Assembly: GCF_050750585.1 (NCBI RefSeq)
Contig: NZ_JBOJLM010000003.1
Span: forward strand, 186,001-250,000
Direction of reading: 5' to 3'
DNA length: 64,000 nt
Source: Salinimicrobium sp050750585
GTDB taxonomy: Bacteria; Bacteroidota; Bacteroidia; Flavobacteriales; Flavobacteriaceae
Shown here: positions 54,001 through 62,557 of the stretch, in pieces
Layout: every line of letters begins with the position of its first letter
How positions within the stretch are numbered: the stretch's first letter is position 1
Made by a program: the position numbers and the translations under genes
The notes under the pieces: generated by a model
What the model was told of the DNA's origin: nothing
Databases searched by the model: none
The model's input: only the letters and a program-made list of their open reading frames with translations

Positions 54001-54059
54001 AACCCTTTGAGGCACTCTATGGCAGCCTTTTGCACCGTGATCTCGATCATTTGTGTCAT
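51057..54059 (-). CDS. hsdR: Type I restriction enzyme, R subunit
   Basis: HsdR is the translocating and cutting subunit that works with HsdM and HsdS. The 1000-residue protein has the nuclease core RTDLLVFINGLPLIVFEFKN (PD-ExK type, near residues 135-155), Walker A HTQGSGKSIS, the helicase DEAH box VMADEAHRTQYG and later motifs QAIARVNRVFG. The C-terminal region is charged helices. Its ATG overlaps the hsdS stop by 4 bases. Degraded copies of its 5' and 3' ends occur at 45.8 and 50.0 kb. Confidence 0.97.
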   Translation of the reverse strand: MTQMIEITVQKAAIECLKGLGYTYKEGNCLQRDLKKVVLEEDLREFLVSSYPGVPATAINEALSAFTQHEGMDLDHRNRDFHLKMTQGISITWKDASGKEQARHLYPINYREPEKNTFVCADEVKIIGKNSRRTDLLVFINGLPLIVFEFKNMFDPEVGVENAHRQIGHYFQDIPQLFDYNAITVVSDGLETLHGMYNSSLKWFAPWKSLHGDDLQQQQELQLETLLKGLFPKKTLLNYLQNFIFHEDHNGKIIKKGAKYHQYWGIKKAVDSAVENIKPTGDGRLGVIWHTQGSGKSISMAILTGILRQMPEMKNPTILIQVDRNDLDQQLYENFVLCKDLVGHVQHADTTDELRALLSTDGGGVIFTTIEKFRLKELASGKELSHPVLSERTNLIVMADEAHRTQYGFHSGGFAQNIRRALPNASFIGFTGTPVDGKDADTQQVFGPTIHTYDIKQAVEDGATVPIYYEPKMVPLNIKAKYDKELDEMEEDEDEENNAVWAAIEDAAGADDRVERVAKDILTHYTKRTATLPGKAMIVCMSRRNCVKMYNALSALEGCSEIAVIMTGNISKDPPEWNPHIRTKEAMEAIKKRFRTPEDPLQIVIVRDMWLTGFDAPCAHTMYVDKIMKGHNLMQAIARVNRVFGEKPNGLVVDFIGISGFLAEATKKYTAGGGEGKPTLDLEAAVKICLEQLEKVKDLIGDFSAENINAMSSMDRMKWSNSKVNSLLKSDAVTDAFLLEERKLAELVAMTSSDPRLWEIQEELAIIQKIRQLIRKIKFPPGPRREKNEKIKDLISKSLESQEIVDLAKMYNLDKIDISIVDDRFQAIVKEKGDENIKVELLRRIINDEIRVRMPKNIRRMRKLKEELEKVLSNYHRNSLDSIAAIKHLLDIANEFQQDDIRTRQLGLSEDELAFYDLLSANEKLLNQTGPIQDLVHKVVDSVKKNLQLDWTKKEDARAAIRLAVKKELRGKVPFSELDNLLKEVIEQAEGQYGDWPLEA

Positions 54060-55342
54060 AAGACTTCAGTTAAGGTTTTCTCCACGTCTTTCACGCGGAC
54101 TTCCCCGCTGATGAGTTTTGGCAATAAAGTATCGCGGAGTTGAGTTAGGGTTTGGTTTTCTTCGTTATTATTATCTATTGTTACATACATCACTCCTGTT
54201 CGCTCTTCAAAAGAATGAAGTAATTTCTTTGGGGGAATTAATAAAGGAATAGATTTTAAAGCCCCAACTGGTAGCTGTTGTAAGGCCGTTCCACTTTTAT
54301 TAGCAACAATTCTATTGTTGTTTTTTGGCGCCTTAAAAGTTTGGTATAGATAAGAACTTGGAACCTCGTCCTTACCATTTATTCGCACTAATTGAGCATT
54401 TATATTGGCGCCAATAAAATAATTTGGTACTCGTGCGACTTCTCCAATTGAACCACGTGTTACAATTAAGACGTCTCCTTTCTTAAGATGCCCTTTAGTA
54501 ATCGTTTTATGTTTTTCTAAACTAATATATCTCAGATCATTACTTATAAGTGACCCATTTACCATATTAACTGCACGTATAAAAGGGATGCCAGTTTCTA
54601 TAAATTCCTTTGATGTTGGATATTTCGAAGAGTAGTTTCCATCACCAATTTCAAAAGAAGTTTCTTCAATTTTCTTAACTTCCCATCCCTTCGGAATTTC
54701 CCCCAACTCAGAACCTACAAATTCCCCATCCTGAAAAGGTCCAAAATCAACAAACCAGTGCTTGTATAAAGCCATTGCCATTTCTTCCAGGGTTTTGTTC
54801 ATCTGAAGGTTGAGCTCGATCTTATCGTCTAAAGCTGAGAGGATGGAGGCGATGGATTTTTGTTCTTGAATTCCGGGAACAGAAATTTCAAACTCTTCGA
54901 TCATTGTTTTGGTAAGGGCATTTCTCGTTGCGCCTGCCCCGGCCATTGTTAAAAGCAAATTTTTATTTTCTCTTGAAAGAAGTGAATAATGTAAAAAGTC
55001 AGGATTTAGGATCTTCTCATTTGCCCTCACTATAGCCACGTGCTGGTTCACTCTCGCAGGTAACCAATGATCTGGAACCTTACATACTCTTGCCACAGAA
55101 TCACCGGTTATGTTGAGAAGAACATCCTGAGATTCAAGGGTTACATTATTTAGTGCTGCTGCCTGTCCCTCATCTATAAATGCAAGACCGTTGCTGGAAA
55201 AACTGAAATCAAGAACATTCTGGCTGCGAATTAAAGAGATGCCACTTTCTTTATAAGCTTCTTTACCTCCTCGAGGAGTGGCACCACTTCCTATTTTTGA
55301 TGTTAATTCTTTTAATTTATATGTTTTCCAGTTTTCTGGCAT
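54056..55342 (-). CDS. hsdS: Type I restriction enzyme, specificity (S) subunit
   Basis: HsdS recognises the target sequence with two domains. The 428-residue protein has TRD1 (about residues 1-170, with KIGSGATPRGGKEAY and SIASILSALDDKIELNLQ following), a central conserved helix ending NKTLEEMAMALYKHWFVDF, and TRD2 starting GEIPKGWEVKKIEETSFEIG, followed by NNEENQTLTQLRDTLLPKL. Both TRDs are complete. hsdR overlaps its 3' end by 4 bases. Three genes unrelated to RM separate it from hsdM. Confidence 0.95.
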   Translation of the reverse strand: MPENWKTYKLKELTSKIGSGATPRGGKEAYKESGISLIRSQNVLDFSFSSNGLAFIDEGQAAALNNVTLESQDVLLNITGDSVARVCKVPDHWLPARVNQHVAIVRANEKILNPDFLHYSLLSRENKNLLLTMAGAGATRNALTKTMIEEFEISVPGIQEQKSIASILSALDDKIELNLQMNKTLEEMAMALYKHWFVDFGPFQDGEFVGSELGEIPKGWEVKKIEETSFEIGDGNYSSKYPTSKEFIETGIPFIRAVNMVNGSLISNDLRYISLEKHKTITKGHLKKGDVLIVTRGSIGEVARVPNYFIGANINAQLVRINGKDEVPSSYLYQTFKAPKNNNRIVANKSGTALQQLPVGALKSIPLLIPPKKLLHSFEERTGVMYVTIDNNNEENQTLTQLRDTLLPKLISGEVRVKDVEKTLTEVL

Positions 55343-55505
55343 TAGTTGTTGTTTATAAATGGTAGTCGAAAATGCTATTTTTTAGAGGTGTGTCGTCTTC
55401 TACCTTTCATTGTTAGGGAAACAGAATTTAAAGAATTAGACACCAGTTTCCAAGGGTGGTCAAAAATGTCATTTCTAACGTGTATTGCGCAATTTATGTT
55501 ACTCA

Positions 55506-56324
55506 TCATTGTTCTGCAGTTTTTTTATCCCGGACATATTCTAATCTGAAAACCATCCAATCTTTCAATTCCGAATTGTTTGGAAATAAAGATTTCAAAC
55601 CTTTATTACAAATATTGTCGAGAATTAGCTCAATTTTAATGGTGAATTCTCTCATTAATGGTACCAAGTCAAACTCTTCAAGTTCGTCATAACTCGAAAC
55701 GATCGTTAAGTTATCGGCCCACTTGGTCACGGTCGTTCTTGTCAGTCTAAAAGCATCTACTTTTTCATTTTCCGAAAGATGGTTAGATGTATGAGCTCCT
55801 ACTTTATTCCTTAGGTCGATGATTTTGAGAGAATTTAATTCTTTGTTAGTTATCTTTTTTGGTGGAGTTTTAAATAATTCGATTAACTCCATTGTTGCTT
55901 GTTTCTGTTGATATACTGCGTTTAAAACACCATAAAGTTTGAGATATCGTTCTCCATAATTATTATCATTATATTCGGAAAGACCATTTTCGTAAACTTC
56001 ATTTATTGCGAGTTGTGTGTCCTCTATAAGATCTATACAGGATCTAAGCCTGAGATGATCGTCATTATTTTTAAATTTTAGATTACGGTTCAAAATCTCT
56101 TTATAACTATTTTCATCTTCATAATTTCTAACTCTTGTATATCTCAGAAATCCTAAGAGTATTTCGCAATAAATTTCAATTTTACTAATCTGATCTAAAT
56201 ATTCTTCGTCAGTCATTTGTTCTAAAAAATTCAAAGAAAGTCCCGTATAAAAACTTGCGAACTGGCGAGGGTTATTTTCTGCAGAAGAATTTGCTGAGCC
56301 AGCGAGCTGGGAGTTTATATTCAA
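55506..56324 (-). CDS. HEPN-like protein between hsdS and trlF, function unknown
   Basis: A 272-residue soluble, all-helical and AT-rich gene product. KIIDLRNKVGAHTSNHL, near residues 170-186, carries an R-x5-H pattern as in HEPN RNases and toxins. Flanking helices (TDEEYLDQISKIEIYCEIL; LYGVLNAVYQQKQATMEL) fit a HEPN four-helix bundle. No homologue is recognised with confidence. The gene lies in the insert between hsdM and hsdS, 44 bases from the membrane-protein gene and on the same strand. A role in defence is inferred from context only. Confidence 0.5.
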   Translation of the reverse strand: MNINSQLAGSANSSAENNPRQFASFYTGLSLNFLEQMTDEEYLDQISKIEIYCEILLGFLRYTRVRNYEDENSYKEILNRNLKFKNNDDHLRLRSCIDLIEDTQLAINEVYENGLSEYNDNNYGERYLKLYGVLNAVYQQKQATMELIELFKTPPKKITNKELNSLKIIDLRNKVGAHTSNHLSENEKVDAFRLTRTTVTKWADNLTIVSSYDELEEFDLVPLMREFTIKIELILDNICNKGLKSLFPNNSELKDWMVFRLEYVRDKKTAEQ

Positions 56325-56367
56325 GACTGTTTGAACATTTTTTTTAATTTAATTGGTGGAAAAAGTT

Positions 56368-57396
56368 TTAATTATAATATTCTATTTTATCGTATTTCTT
56401 AAGGCTCTCGATAAAGTCATTCGCATTTATTTCCCCTTTTAATATTTTATTCATAGTCTCGGAGGATTCTTTATCAAATTTTCTAGAATTAAAAGGGGAT
56501 CCATTTGCTGCTATTAAAAAGTTATAGTCACTTAAAAAGCGCACTCTTAGTTCCGCGCCGAACGTATCAACAACTTTTCCTTTTATCAATTTTGAGGCAT
56601 CATCATATTCCTCTCTTGTAAGCTTAATCTTATTTTTAAACAATCCATATTCCTCAAAAGAATATCCCAGCGAATCGATATGCCTGTTTATATCTTCTTT
56701 AGTTAGTTTATAAACTCCTGTTTGTTTTTCACCTGACGTTTCTATATAGATGAAGGATTTATAATAAGACCCGCTTACAAACACGCCAATTCTTTTGATC
56801 TTAAATTCTCTGATTCCAATTAATAATTTTGTCCTGGAGAGTTTTTTAAACTTGTCAATATACATCGAACTCCCTGCTCTGAACCACCAAATCGGAGTTA
56901 ATATTCCACCTTTTCCAACTACTTCATATTGTAAAGGTGGTTCGAAGAACTTTTCTAATCTCGTTATTGCTTCTTTGGATTCATACCATTTGAACCCTCG
57001 TTGACCAGAAAAAGCTCCTGCAAGTTTTTCAGAAAAAATTGCAGTTGAAGTCATTCCTGTTCTTGGAAGCTCATCCGCATCCTCATTAGAGTCAGTTTCA
57101 GGTTTAGTGAGCCATTTTTTCAATTTTTGATAAATCAAAAACAGATAGCTGACTAAGAAAACGGTGAGTATTGCTATTAACAACCAAAAGAAAAAGGTAT
57201 TAATCTCCATATCCGCTTTGAGATAAGTGACTACCCTATCAAATCTTTCTCTAAAGGTTATTCCTTCATAAATACTTTTTATCCAAATATAAATTGTTGT
57301 CAGGAATGAAGTGCCGATTCCAATAATAATAAAGGAAATTACTTTACTCCAAACAGGGTCTGTCCAATATTTCTCTTTAAATTCCTCTATGTTCAT
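56368..57396 (-). CDS. Two-TM membrane protein in the hsd insert, function unknown
   Basis: A 342-residue protein with two membrane helices near the N-terminus (VISFIIIGIGTSFLTTIYIWI and TFFFWLLIAILTVFLVSYLFLIY, residues about 18-90) and a cytoplasmic C-terminal domain of 250 residues containing AFSGQRGFKWYESKEAI and WWFRAGSSMYID. No known enzymatic motif was seen. Coding lies between trlF and the HEPN-like gene. Two-helix membrane proteins are frequent effectors in defence systems, which is the only hint to function. Confidence 0.5.
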   Translation of the reverse strand: MNIEEFKEKYWTDPVWSKVISFIIIGIGTSFLTTIYIWIKSIYEGITFRERFDRVVTYLKADMEINTFFFWLLIAILTVFLVSYLFLIYQKLKKWLTKPETDSNEDADELPRTGMTSTAIFSEKLAGAFSGQRGFKWYESKEAITRLEKFFEPPLQYEVVGKGGILTPIWWFRAGSSMYIDKFKKLSRTKLLIGIREFKIKRIGVFVSGSYYKSFIYIETSGEKQTGVYKLTKEDINRHIDSLGYSFEEYGLFKNKIKLTREEYDDASKLIKGKVVDTFGAELRVRFLSDYNFLIAANGSPFNSRKFDKESSETMNKILKGEINANDFIESLKKYDKIEYYN

Positions 57397-57540
57397 CTAT
57401 ATTATTAGCAATGTTTCGAATTACGCAAATGTGTCTTGGAGGATTCGAATTCGTCAGTTAAAAATGTAATTTTAGGCTACTCAAAAATGCCATCTTTGAG
57501 AGGCATTCCACAATTGTACTATTCATTATTGGCCACTGGC

Positions 57541-60267
57541 TTATGGCAAATCATATTTCATTTCTCTTTGTTTGAAAGCTTCATTCCCTCCCTCAAGAAT
57601 TTCACAGACGTGTTCTTTTATCCCTTGACTTTCTAGAATAATTTCATTGCTTTCATCACGGTTTTTTGAATTCTCTAAGCTGCCAGAAACATATTGAAAT
57701 TTGATATTATTTCTATTTTTCGTGTCAATCCCATTTTGATTAGCGACAATAACTTGTTCTGAATCTGCACCAACAACGATGTTTGGATTATGAGTGACAA
57801 CAATAATTTGACGTTTTTTCTTTTTCTTTTTTAGATAGCGTACCAAATCAGCATAAATAGCACGATTATCTAAATCGTCCTCCGGTTGGTCTATCAAAAT
57901 TGGACATTCTTTATCACTAAAATCTAATAAGAGCATAAGAACCACAAATGCCTTTTTACCTTCTGACATTTGTTTAAAAGTGTCTTCGTATAAAATATCA
58001 TAAGATATACTGAAAAAGTTCGTGGACATTAACTTTAGTGCTAAACTCAGATGAGTATTTTCTCCCTTCAGAGTTAAACGCTTTGTAATCAATCTTTCAA
58101 AAATCTTTTCTATTAATTCAAAAAAGTCTTCAGGTTTTTCAAAATTGAAATTTACTAGGCTTTTCCCCAAATCACTCTGTTGATTGATACTCCAGGTTAG
58201 CAGTTCTCGTAATCTGTTCTCGTTTAATTTCGGAAATGCTACAATTTCCAATTTATTTTCTGAAACTTTTAAATCTTCTTTTATCTCTTCTATTTGGTTA
58301 TAAAACTCCCGATGAGCTTGTTTGATAGATGTTTTAAAAGATTCAATTTGAAGCTTATATTCATCAATTTCTTTTTTGATATTTTTAATATCAGTAAGCT
58401 TGTTTCTTTGAATATTTAGTTTTTCTTCAACCTCCTTATATTGTTTATTATTTTTAAAAGCTTCTAATCCTTTCTGATAAGTCTTGTTTAATTTAATTTT
58501 TTCAATCTCACCTGTTACTTTATCAAATTCTATCTGATTCTTTTTTGAAATCATATTTAAATTTTCAAACCACTTGGTTTGAAATTCATCTTTGAGTTTA
58601 GAGAAGGCATTCTTTATCTCCTCACGATTCCTGTCGTTCAATGAAACTAGATCATAGTCAATATCTTTATTTATGAAAAATTTCGATTTAAGGGATTGAA
58701 TTTTAGTAATTTCTTCTTTGAAAAATTCGAGAGATTTTTGCAGGGTTTGAAGCTGCATTGTATAATTATTATATTCTTCTAATTCCTCTTCTGAAATTCT
58801 AATTTTGCTTTTTAGTTCAGAAAGTTCAGCTTTTAATTTTTCAATTTCATTTGTTATTCCTTTTTCATCTCCTTTTTCTTTTAAATCTGTTTTTCTATTT
58901 TCTAAGCTTTCTTGAAGGTTAAATAGTTTATTTACTTTAGAAGTGATATCAGAGTTATTATCACTTGAAAAAGATTGATAATTAACGACTTTTTGATTCT
59001 TTTCTGGGCTCTGTCTAACAATATCGTCTATTAAATCATCTAGTTCACCATTTTTATTTTTAGCTAATTGGTACATATAGCTTTGTGGAAAATATTCGAT
59101 GTTCCGGTCATTATTTTCAACACCATCTTTCCAAATAATTGATAAACTTGAAACTACGGAATTGACAAAATCGGCATAATCAGGATTATCAAATTTTACC
59201 GGTTTATCACATTTCAATTTTTTTGCAATTGCTCCTAACAGTACTGATTTACCAGTAGATCTACCACCAATTATTGAGTTCAAATTTTGATTTAAATAAA
59301 GTGTTTGTTTGGTAAAATCACTGTGCGCTATTGTTACGGAATCAATAGCTTGATAACCTGGTTTTTCTTCAGGTTTTAATGTAGAAATTTGAACTCTTTC
59401 TTCTGGTTCGAATCCAATTTGCTTTAATCCGTTAAATGTTGGATCAGCTTTTATCCAAGTATGACAATTATAATTTTCACTTGGTTTTAGATTTTGATCG
59501 GAATCTAATTCATAAGTATCTAATTCCTTAAAAGAGTGAATATCTAAAGAATGAAGTAATTTTTTGTTACCAAATTCATTTAGCCATACTTGATTTTTTT
59601 CATTGGTTTCTGAATTACTGCTAAAAAATGCTTTAACCTCTGAATATAAAAAGTTCTTTAACGGCTTAAGTTGTTGGTTTTTTTCTAAGTTACTCCACTC
59701 CTTATAACCTAAAAATAAAAATGTTTTAGCCTTCCAAGTTTGGGATTTAACTGTATCTAAAACTTCCTTAGTTGAAGGTATTAAAGAATTAAAACCATCT
59801 TTTAAGGTGCCTCCAATTTTAGCGAAATTATCTTTTGAAAGTTTCTTTGTTTTATGTTCATCTAATGGGGAAATATTGATGCGATCAATAAACTCTTCCT
59901 TTACCAGTTTAATTTCTTCCTCTATTTTTGATTCATCTAAATCAAATAGAATATGAAGATTAATTTTTTGAAGTTTATTTTCGTTACCACTTCCAAATGT
60001 GTCTATTCGGAATTCTAGAATTGGAAATATTTTATCGATATTTTTTAGACGACCTTCCCTTTTATATTTAAATACCTTTTCGAATCCATCTATAAAATAA
60101 TAATCAGTAATCCCAATTACTTTAACTTCTTTAGGTAAATTTTCTAAAGCTAAAATGAATTTTTCCCAACTTTCATTATTATTTATATATTCTTGGCAAA
60201 TTGATTCAGGTGTATGAATATGTAAATCCCATATTCGCCATTCTGATCCTCTGTAATTATGTTTCAT
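57541..60267 (-). CDS. TrlF-family PHP-domain AAA-like ATPase nested in the hsd locus
   Basis: A 908-residue protein with a PHP phosphoesterase domain first (DLHIHTPES, residues 14-22, metal-binding), then an SMC/ABC-like ATPase head split by a long coiled coil: Walker A IIGGRSTGKSVLLGAI near residues 330-345, Lys/Glu-rich helices to about residue 700, then Walker B CPILIDQPEDDLDN and VVTHNPN. This is the TrlF layout. It may cut nucleic acid in an ATP-gated way. The coding sequence is very AT-rich (14 G/C in bases 58381-58440) compared with hsdM (35 G/C in 60841-60900). Confidence 0.8.
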   Translation of the reverse strand: MKHNYRGSEWRIWDLHIHTPESICQEYINNNESWEKFILALENLPKEVKVIGITDYYFIDGFEKVFKYKREGRLKNIDKIFPILEFRIDTFGSGNENKLQKINLHILFDLDESKIEEEIKLVKEEFIDRINISPLDEHKTKKLSKDNFAKIGGTLKDGFNSLIPSTKEVLDTVKSQTWKAKTFLFLGYKEWSNLEKNQQLKPLKNFLYSEVKAFFSSNSETNEKNQVWLNEFGNKKLLHSLDIHSFKELDTYELDSDQNLKPSENYNCHTWIKADPTFNGLKQIGFEPEERVQISTLKPEEKPGYQAIDSVTIAHSDFTKQTLYLNQNLNSIIGGRSTGKSVLLGAIAKKLKCDKPVKFDNPDYADFVNSVVSSLSIIWKDGVENNDRNIEYFPQSYMYQLAKNKNGELDDLIDDIVRQSPEKNQKVVNYQSFSSDNNSDITSKVNKLFNLQESLENRKTDLKEKGDEKGITNEIEKLKAELSELKSKIRISEEELEEYNNYTMQLQTLQKSLEFFKEEITKIQSLKSKFFINKDIDYDLVSLNDRNREEIKNAFSKLKDEFQTKWFENLNMISKKNQIEFDKVTGEIEKIKLNKTYQKGLEAFKNNKQYKEVEEKLNIQRNKLTDIKNIKKEIDEYKLQIESFKTSIKQAHREFYNQIEEIKEDLKVSENKLEIVAFPKLNENRLRELLTWSINQQSDLGKSLVNFNFEKPEDFFELIEKIFERLITKRLTLKGENTHLSLALKLMSTNFFSISYDILYEDTFKQMSEGKKAFVVLMLLLDFSDKECPILIDQPEDDLDNRAIYADLVRYLKKKKKKRQIIVVTHNPNIVVGADSEQVIVANQNGIDTKNRNNIKFQYVSGSLENSKNRDESNEIILESQGIKEHVCEILEGGNEAFKQREMKYDLP

Positions 60268-60320
60268 TAAATATTATTTCTTTTAACCTTTTGGGCAACA
60301 ATTCGCTAAATGTATTTTTA

Positions 60321-61898
60321 TTAAATCTTCTCAAAATTGGCTTTAATCTCTTCCTTTAATTTTTCCCCTTTTTCGAACTGCTCCAGTAACTGCGATTTGA
60401 GGCTTTTCATCTTTTCTTCAAAAGGGATTCCGTCATCCTCTTCAGCTTCAGTTCCAACATAAATCCCCGGTGTTAATTTATAATCTTGTTTTTGTACTTC
60501 CTCCAAAGCCGTCGCTTTACAGAATCCTTCCACATCTTCGTAATTTCCGTCGCGGTTTCTCCACTTGTGATAGGTTTCAGCAATTTTAATTATATCTTCA
60601 TCACTAAAAACCCGCAGTTTTCGGCTGGCCATTGTGCCCATTTTGGAGGCGTCCAGGAACAGGATCTCGTTATTGCGTTCGCGGTGGGTGCCGTCTTTTC
60701 CGTCGCGGTTTTTGCTCAGGATAAAAAGGCAGGCAGGGATTCCGGTGGTGAGGAACAGCTTATCGGGCAGGCGTACAATGGCATCTATCATAGAATTGTC
60801 TACCATATGCTGCCGCACGTTTTTCTCTCCTTTGTTGTTGGAGGTCATCGCGCCGTTTGCCATAACAATTCCGGCAGTACCGGTGGCGCTTAAGTGGTGC
60901 CAGAAGGTTTGCATCCACATATAATTGGCGCTGCCATCTGTAGTGAATTCTTCCTTGGGACCAAACAACCGTGGGTCACCATCGGGCAGATCTTCTGGAT
61001 GCCAGTTGCTCACATTAAATGGCGGATTGGCAATAATGTAGTCGGCTTTCAGGTTTGGGAATTTGTCATCGAGCAATGAATTTCCCAGTTTGATATCAAA
61101 AGATAGGTCCCGCAGCATGAGGTTCATAAGGCACAAGCGCAAGGTTTGCGCGGTCATTTCCTGGCCGTAGATCGCGATGTCTTTTTTGTTTCCGCCGTGT
61201 TCTCTGATGAACTTCAAACTCTGCACAAACATACCACCACTCCCACAAGCCGGATCAAAGATGCGGCCTTTGTAAGGTTCCAGCAATTCTACCAGCAGCC
61301 TTACAATACTTCCGGGCGTAAAGAATTGTCCCGCACCCGAACCTTCAGCCATTGCAAAGCGACCAATATAATATTCATAGATGCGGCCCAGGATATCGCT
61401 TTCGGGATTTTCCTTTTCAGAAAACTTAGGGTGGGAGAGGAGGTTGATGATTCCGCCGGTTTGTTTGGGAGAAAGTTCACTCCGCACAAAGATCCGCGGC
61501 AAAATATTCACCAGCTGGGGGTTATATCCCGTCAAAAGTTCCTGGATCACATCAAAAGCATCATCGACCTTCACCTTGATATCATCCTGCTCGGCATTAT
61601 CCTTTAAATACTGCCAGGAAGCGGTTTCCGGGATTTTAAAAGTATTCCGGGAACGATATTCATCCGGGTCGTTGAGAACGTATTCAATTTCTTCCTTATC
61701 TGTCGTGTAATAATCGGAGTTTGGATCTTTTAAAAGATCCTTCAATTCCTCGCGCACCACCTCATAGCGTTCGCTAAGATGCTTTACGAAAACAAGGGGA
61801 AGGATGTAGTTTTTATAGTTATTCTCAGATACCGCGCCGCGCAATTCGTTCGCCGCATCCCAGAGTTCTTTTTCAAAATCAATGTCTGCTTTTGCCAT
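60321..61898 (-). CDS. hsdM: Type I restriction-modification methyltransferase (M subunit)
   Basis: HsdM methylates adenine at the site read by HsdS. The 525-residue protein has the N-terminal helical domain (DFEKELWDAANELRGAVSENNYKNYI), SAM-binding motif I IFDPACGSGGMFVQSL and catalytic motif IV IIANPPFNVSNW, and ends with charged helices. It is first in the leftward locus; trlF follows 53 bases downstream and hsdS and hsdR come after the three-gene insert. G/C content is higher than in the inserted genes. Confidence 0.96.
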   Translation of the reverse strand: MAKADIDFEKELWDAANELRGAVSENNYKNYILPLVFVKHLSERYEVVREELKDLLKDPNSDYYTTDKEEIEYVLNDPDEYRSRNTFKIPETASWQYLKDNAEQDDIKVKVDDAFDVIQELLTGYNPQLVNILPRIFVRSELSPKQTGGIINLLSHPKFSEKENPESDILGRIYEYYIGRFAMAEGSGAGQFFTPGSIVRLLVELLEPYKGRIFDPACGSGGMFVQSLKFIREHGGNKKDIAIYGQEMTAQTLRLCLMNLMLRDLSFDIKLGNSLLDDKFPNLKADYIIANPPFNVSNWHPEDLPDGDPRLFGPKEEFTTDGSANYMWMQTFWHHLSATGTAGIVMANGAMTSNNKGEKNVRQHMVDNSMIDAIVRLPDKLFLTTGIPACLFILSKNRDGKDGTHRERNNEILFLDASKMGTMASRKLRVFSDEDIIKIAETYHKWRNRDGNYEDVEGFCKATALEEVQKQDYKLTPGIYVGTEAEEDDGIPFEEKMKSLKSQLLEQFEKGEKLKEEIKANFEKI

Positions 61899-62063
61899 TT
61901 TTGGATGGAAAGGTTTGGTTGTAAAAACCGGATCAGGGTAGGGAGGAGATCCGGAGAGGGAAAGTTAGTTAATATTTTTAACATCTTTGAATCGTCTGCT
62001 ATATTTTCTTTGGAAGACTATATAAGAAGTATAGGTGTGGGTTCAGTTGAGGTATAGAAAAAT

Positions 62064-62537
62064 CTACCTTGCCTGTTTGATGTAAATAATGTGATAGTTA
62101 CTGCTCGTGGCACTATTATAACCAATTAAAATTAACGTGTCCTGGGTGACACTTAGTTTTTCGCATCGCTCATCCTCCGGGATAACCAGAATGGTATCAC
62201 TGGCAGTAATGCCCACCATATTGTTGGTGTCGAAAAGGCACTGCGATAAAATTCTGAATTCTTTGAACTCTGGTTTTTCTGCCACACCTTCTTCAATAAA
62301 TTTAACAGTGGAATCTTTAAAGTAAGCCAGACGGAAGGGATATTCAGGTTCTTTCCATTTTCCCTGTAACCCAGCAATAACAGCAGTGCTATCAATTTTC
62401 AGTACTTCAGTTTTGGCTTCCGTCTGCTCGGTTGGGTGGATTTTTTCACCACTGGTAGACGGTGTTGGTTTTCTGTCCTTACAGGAAATGCCGAAAAAGG
62501 TAAAAATGAACAGCAATGTGAAAAACTTTGGTTTCAT
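62064..62537 (-). CDS. Small lipoprotein, function unknown
   Basis: A 157-residue lipoprotein: signal MKPKFFTLLFIFTFFGIS, lipobox ISC, then a Pro/Thr/Ser-rich linker (TPSTSGEKIHPTEQTE) and a small globular domain containing LQGKWKEPEYPFRLAYF and YNSATSSNYHIIYI. GKWKEPEYPF suggests a lipocalin-like extracellular domain, not more. It is upstream of hsdM on the same strand with 165 bases between. Confidence 0.55.
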   Translation of the reverse strand: MKPKFFTLLFIFTFFGISCKDRKPTPSTSGEKIHPTEQTEAKTEVLKIDSTAVIAGLQGKWKEPEYPFRLAYFKDSTVKFIEEGVAEKPEFKEFRILSQCLFDTNNMVGITASDTILVIPEDERCEKLSVTQDTLILIGYNSATSSNYHIIYIKQAR

Positions 62538-62557
62538 GTTTTTTGTTTAAGGTTTCT

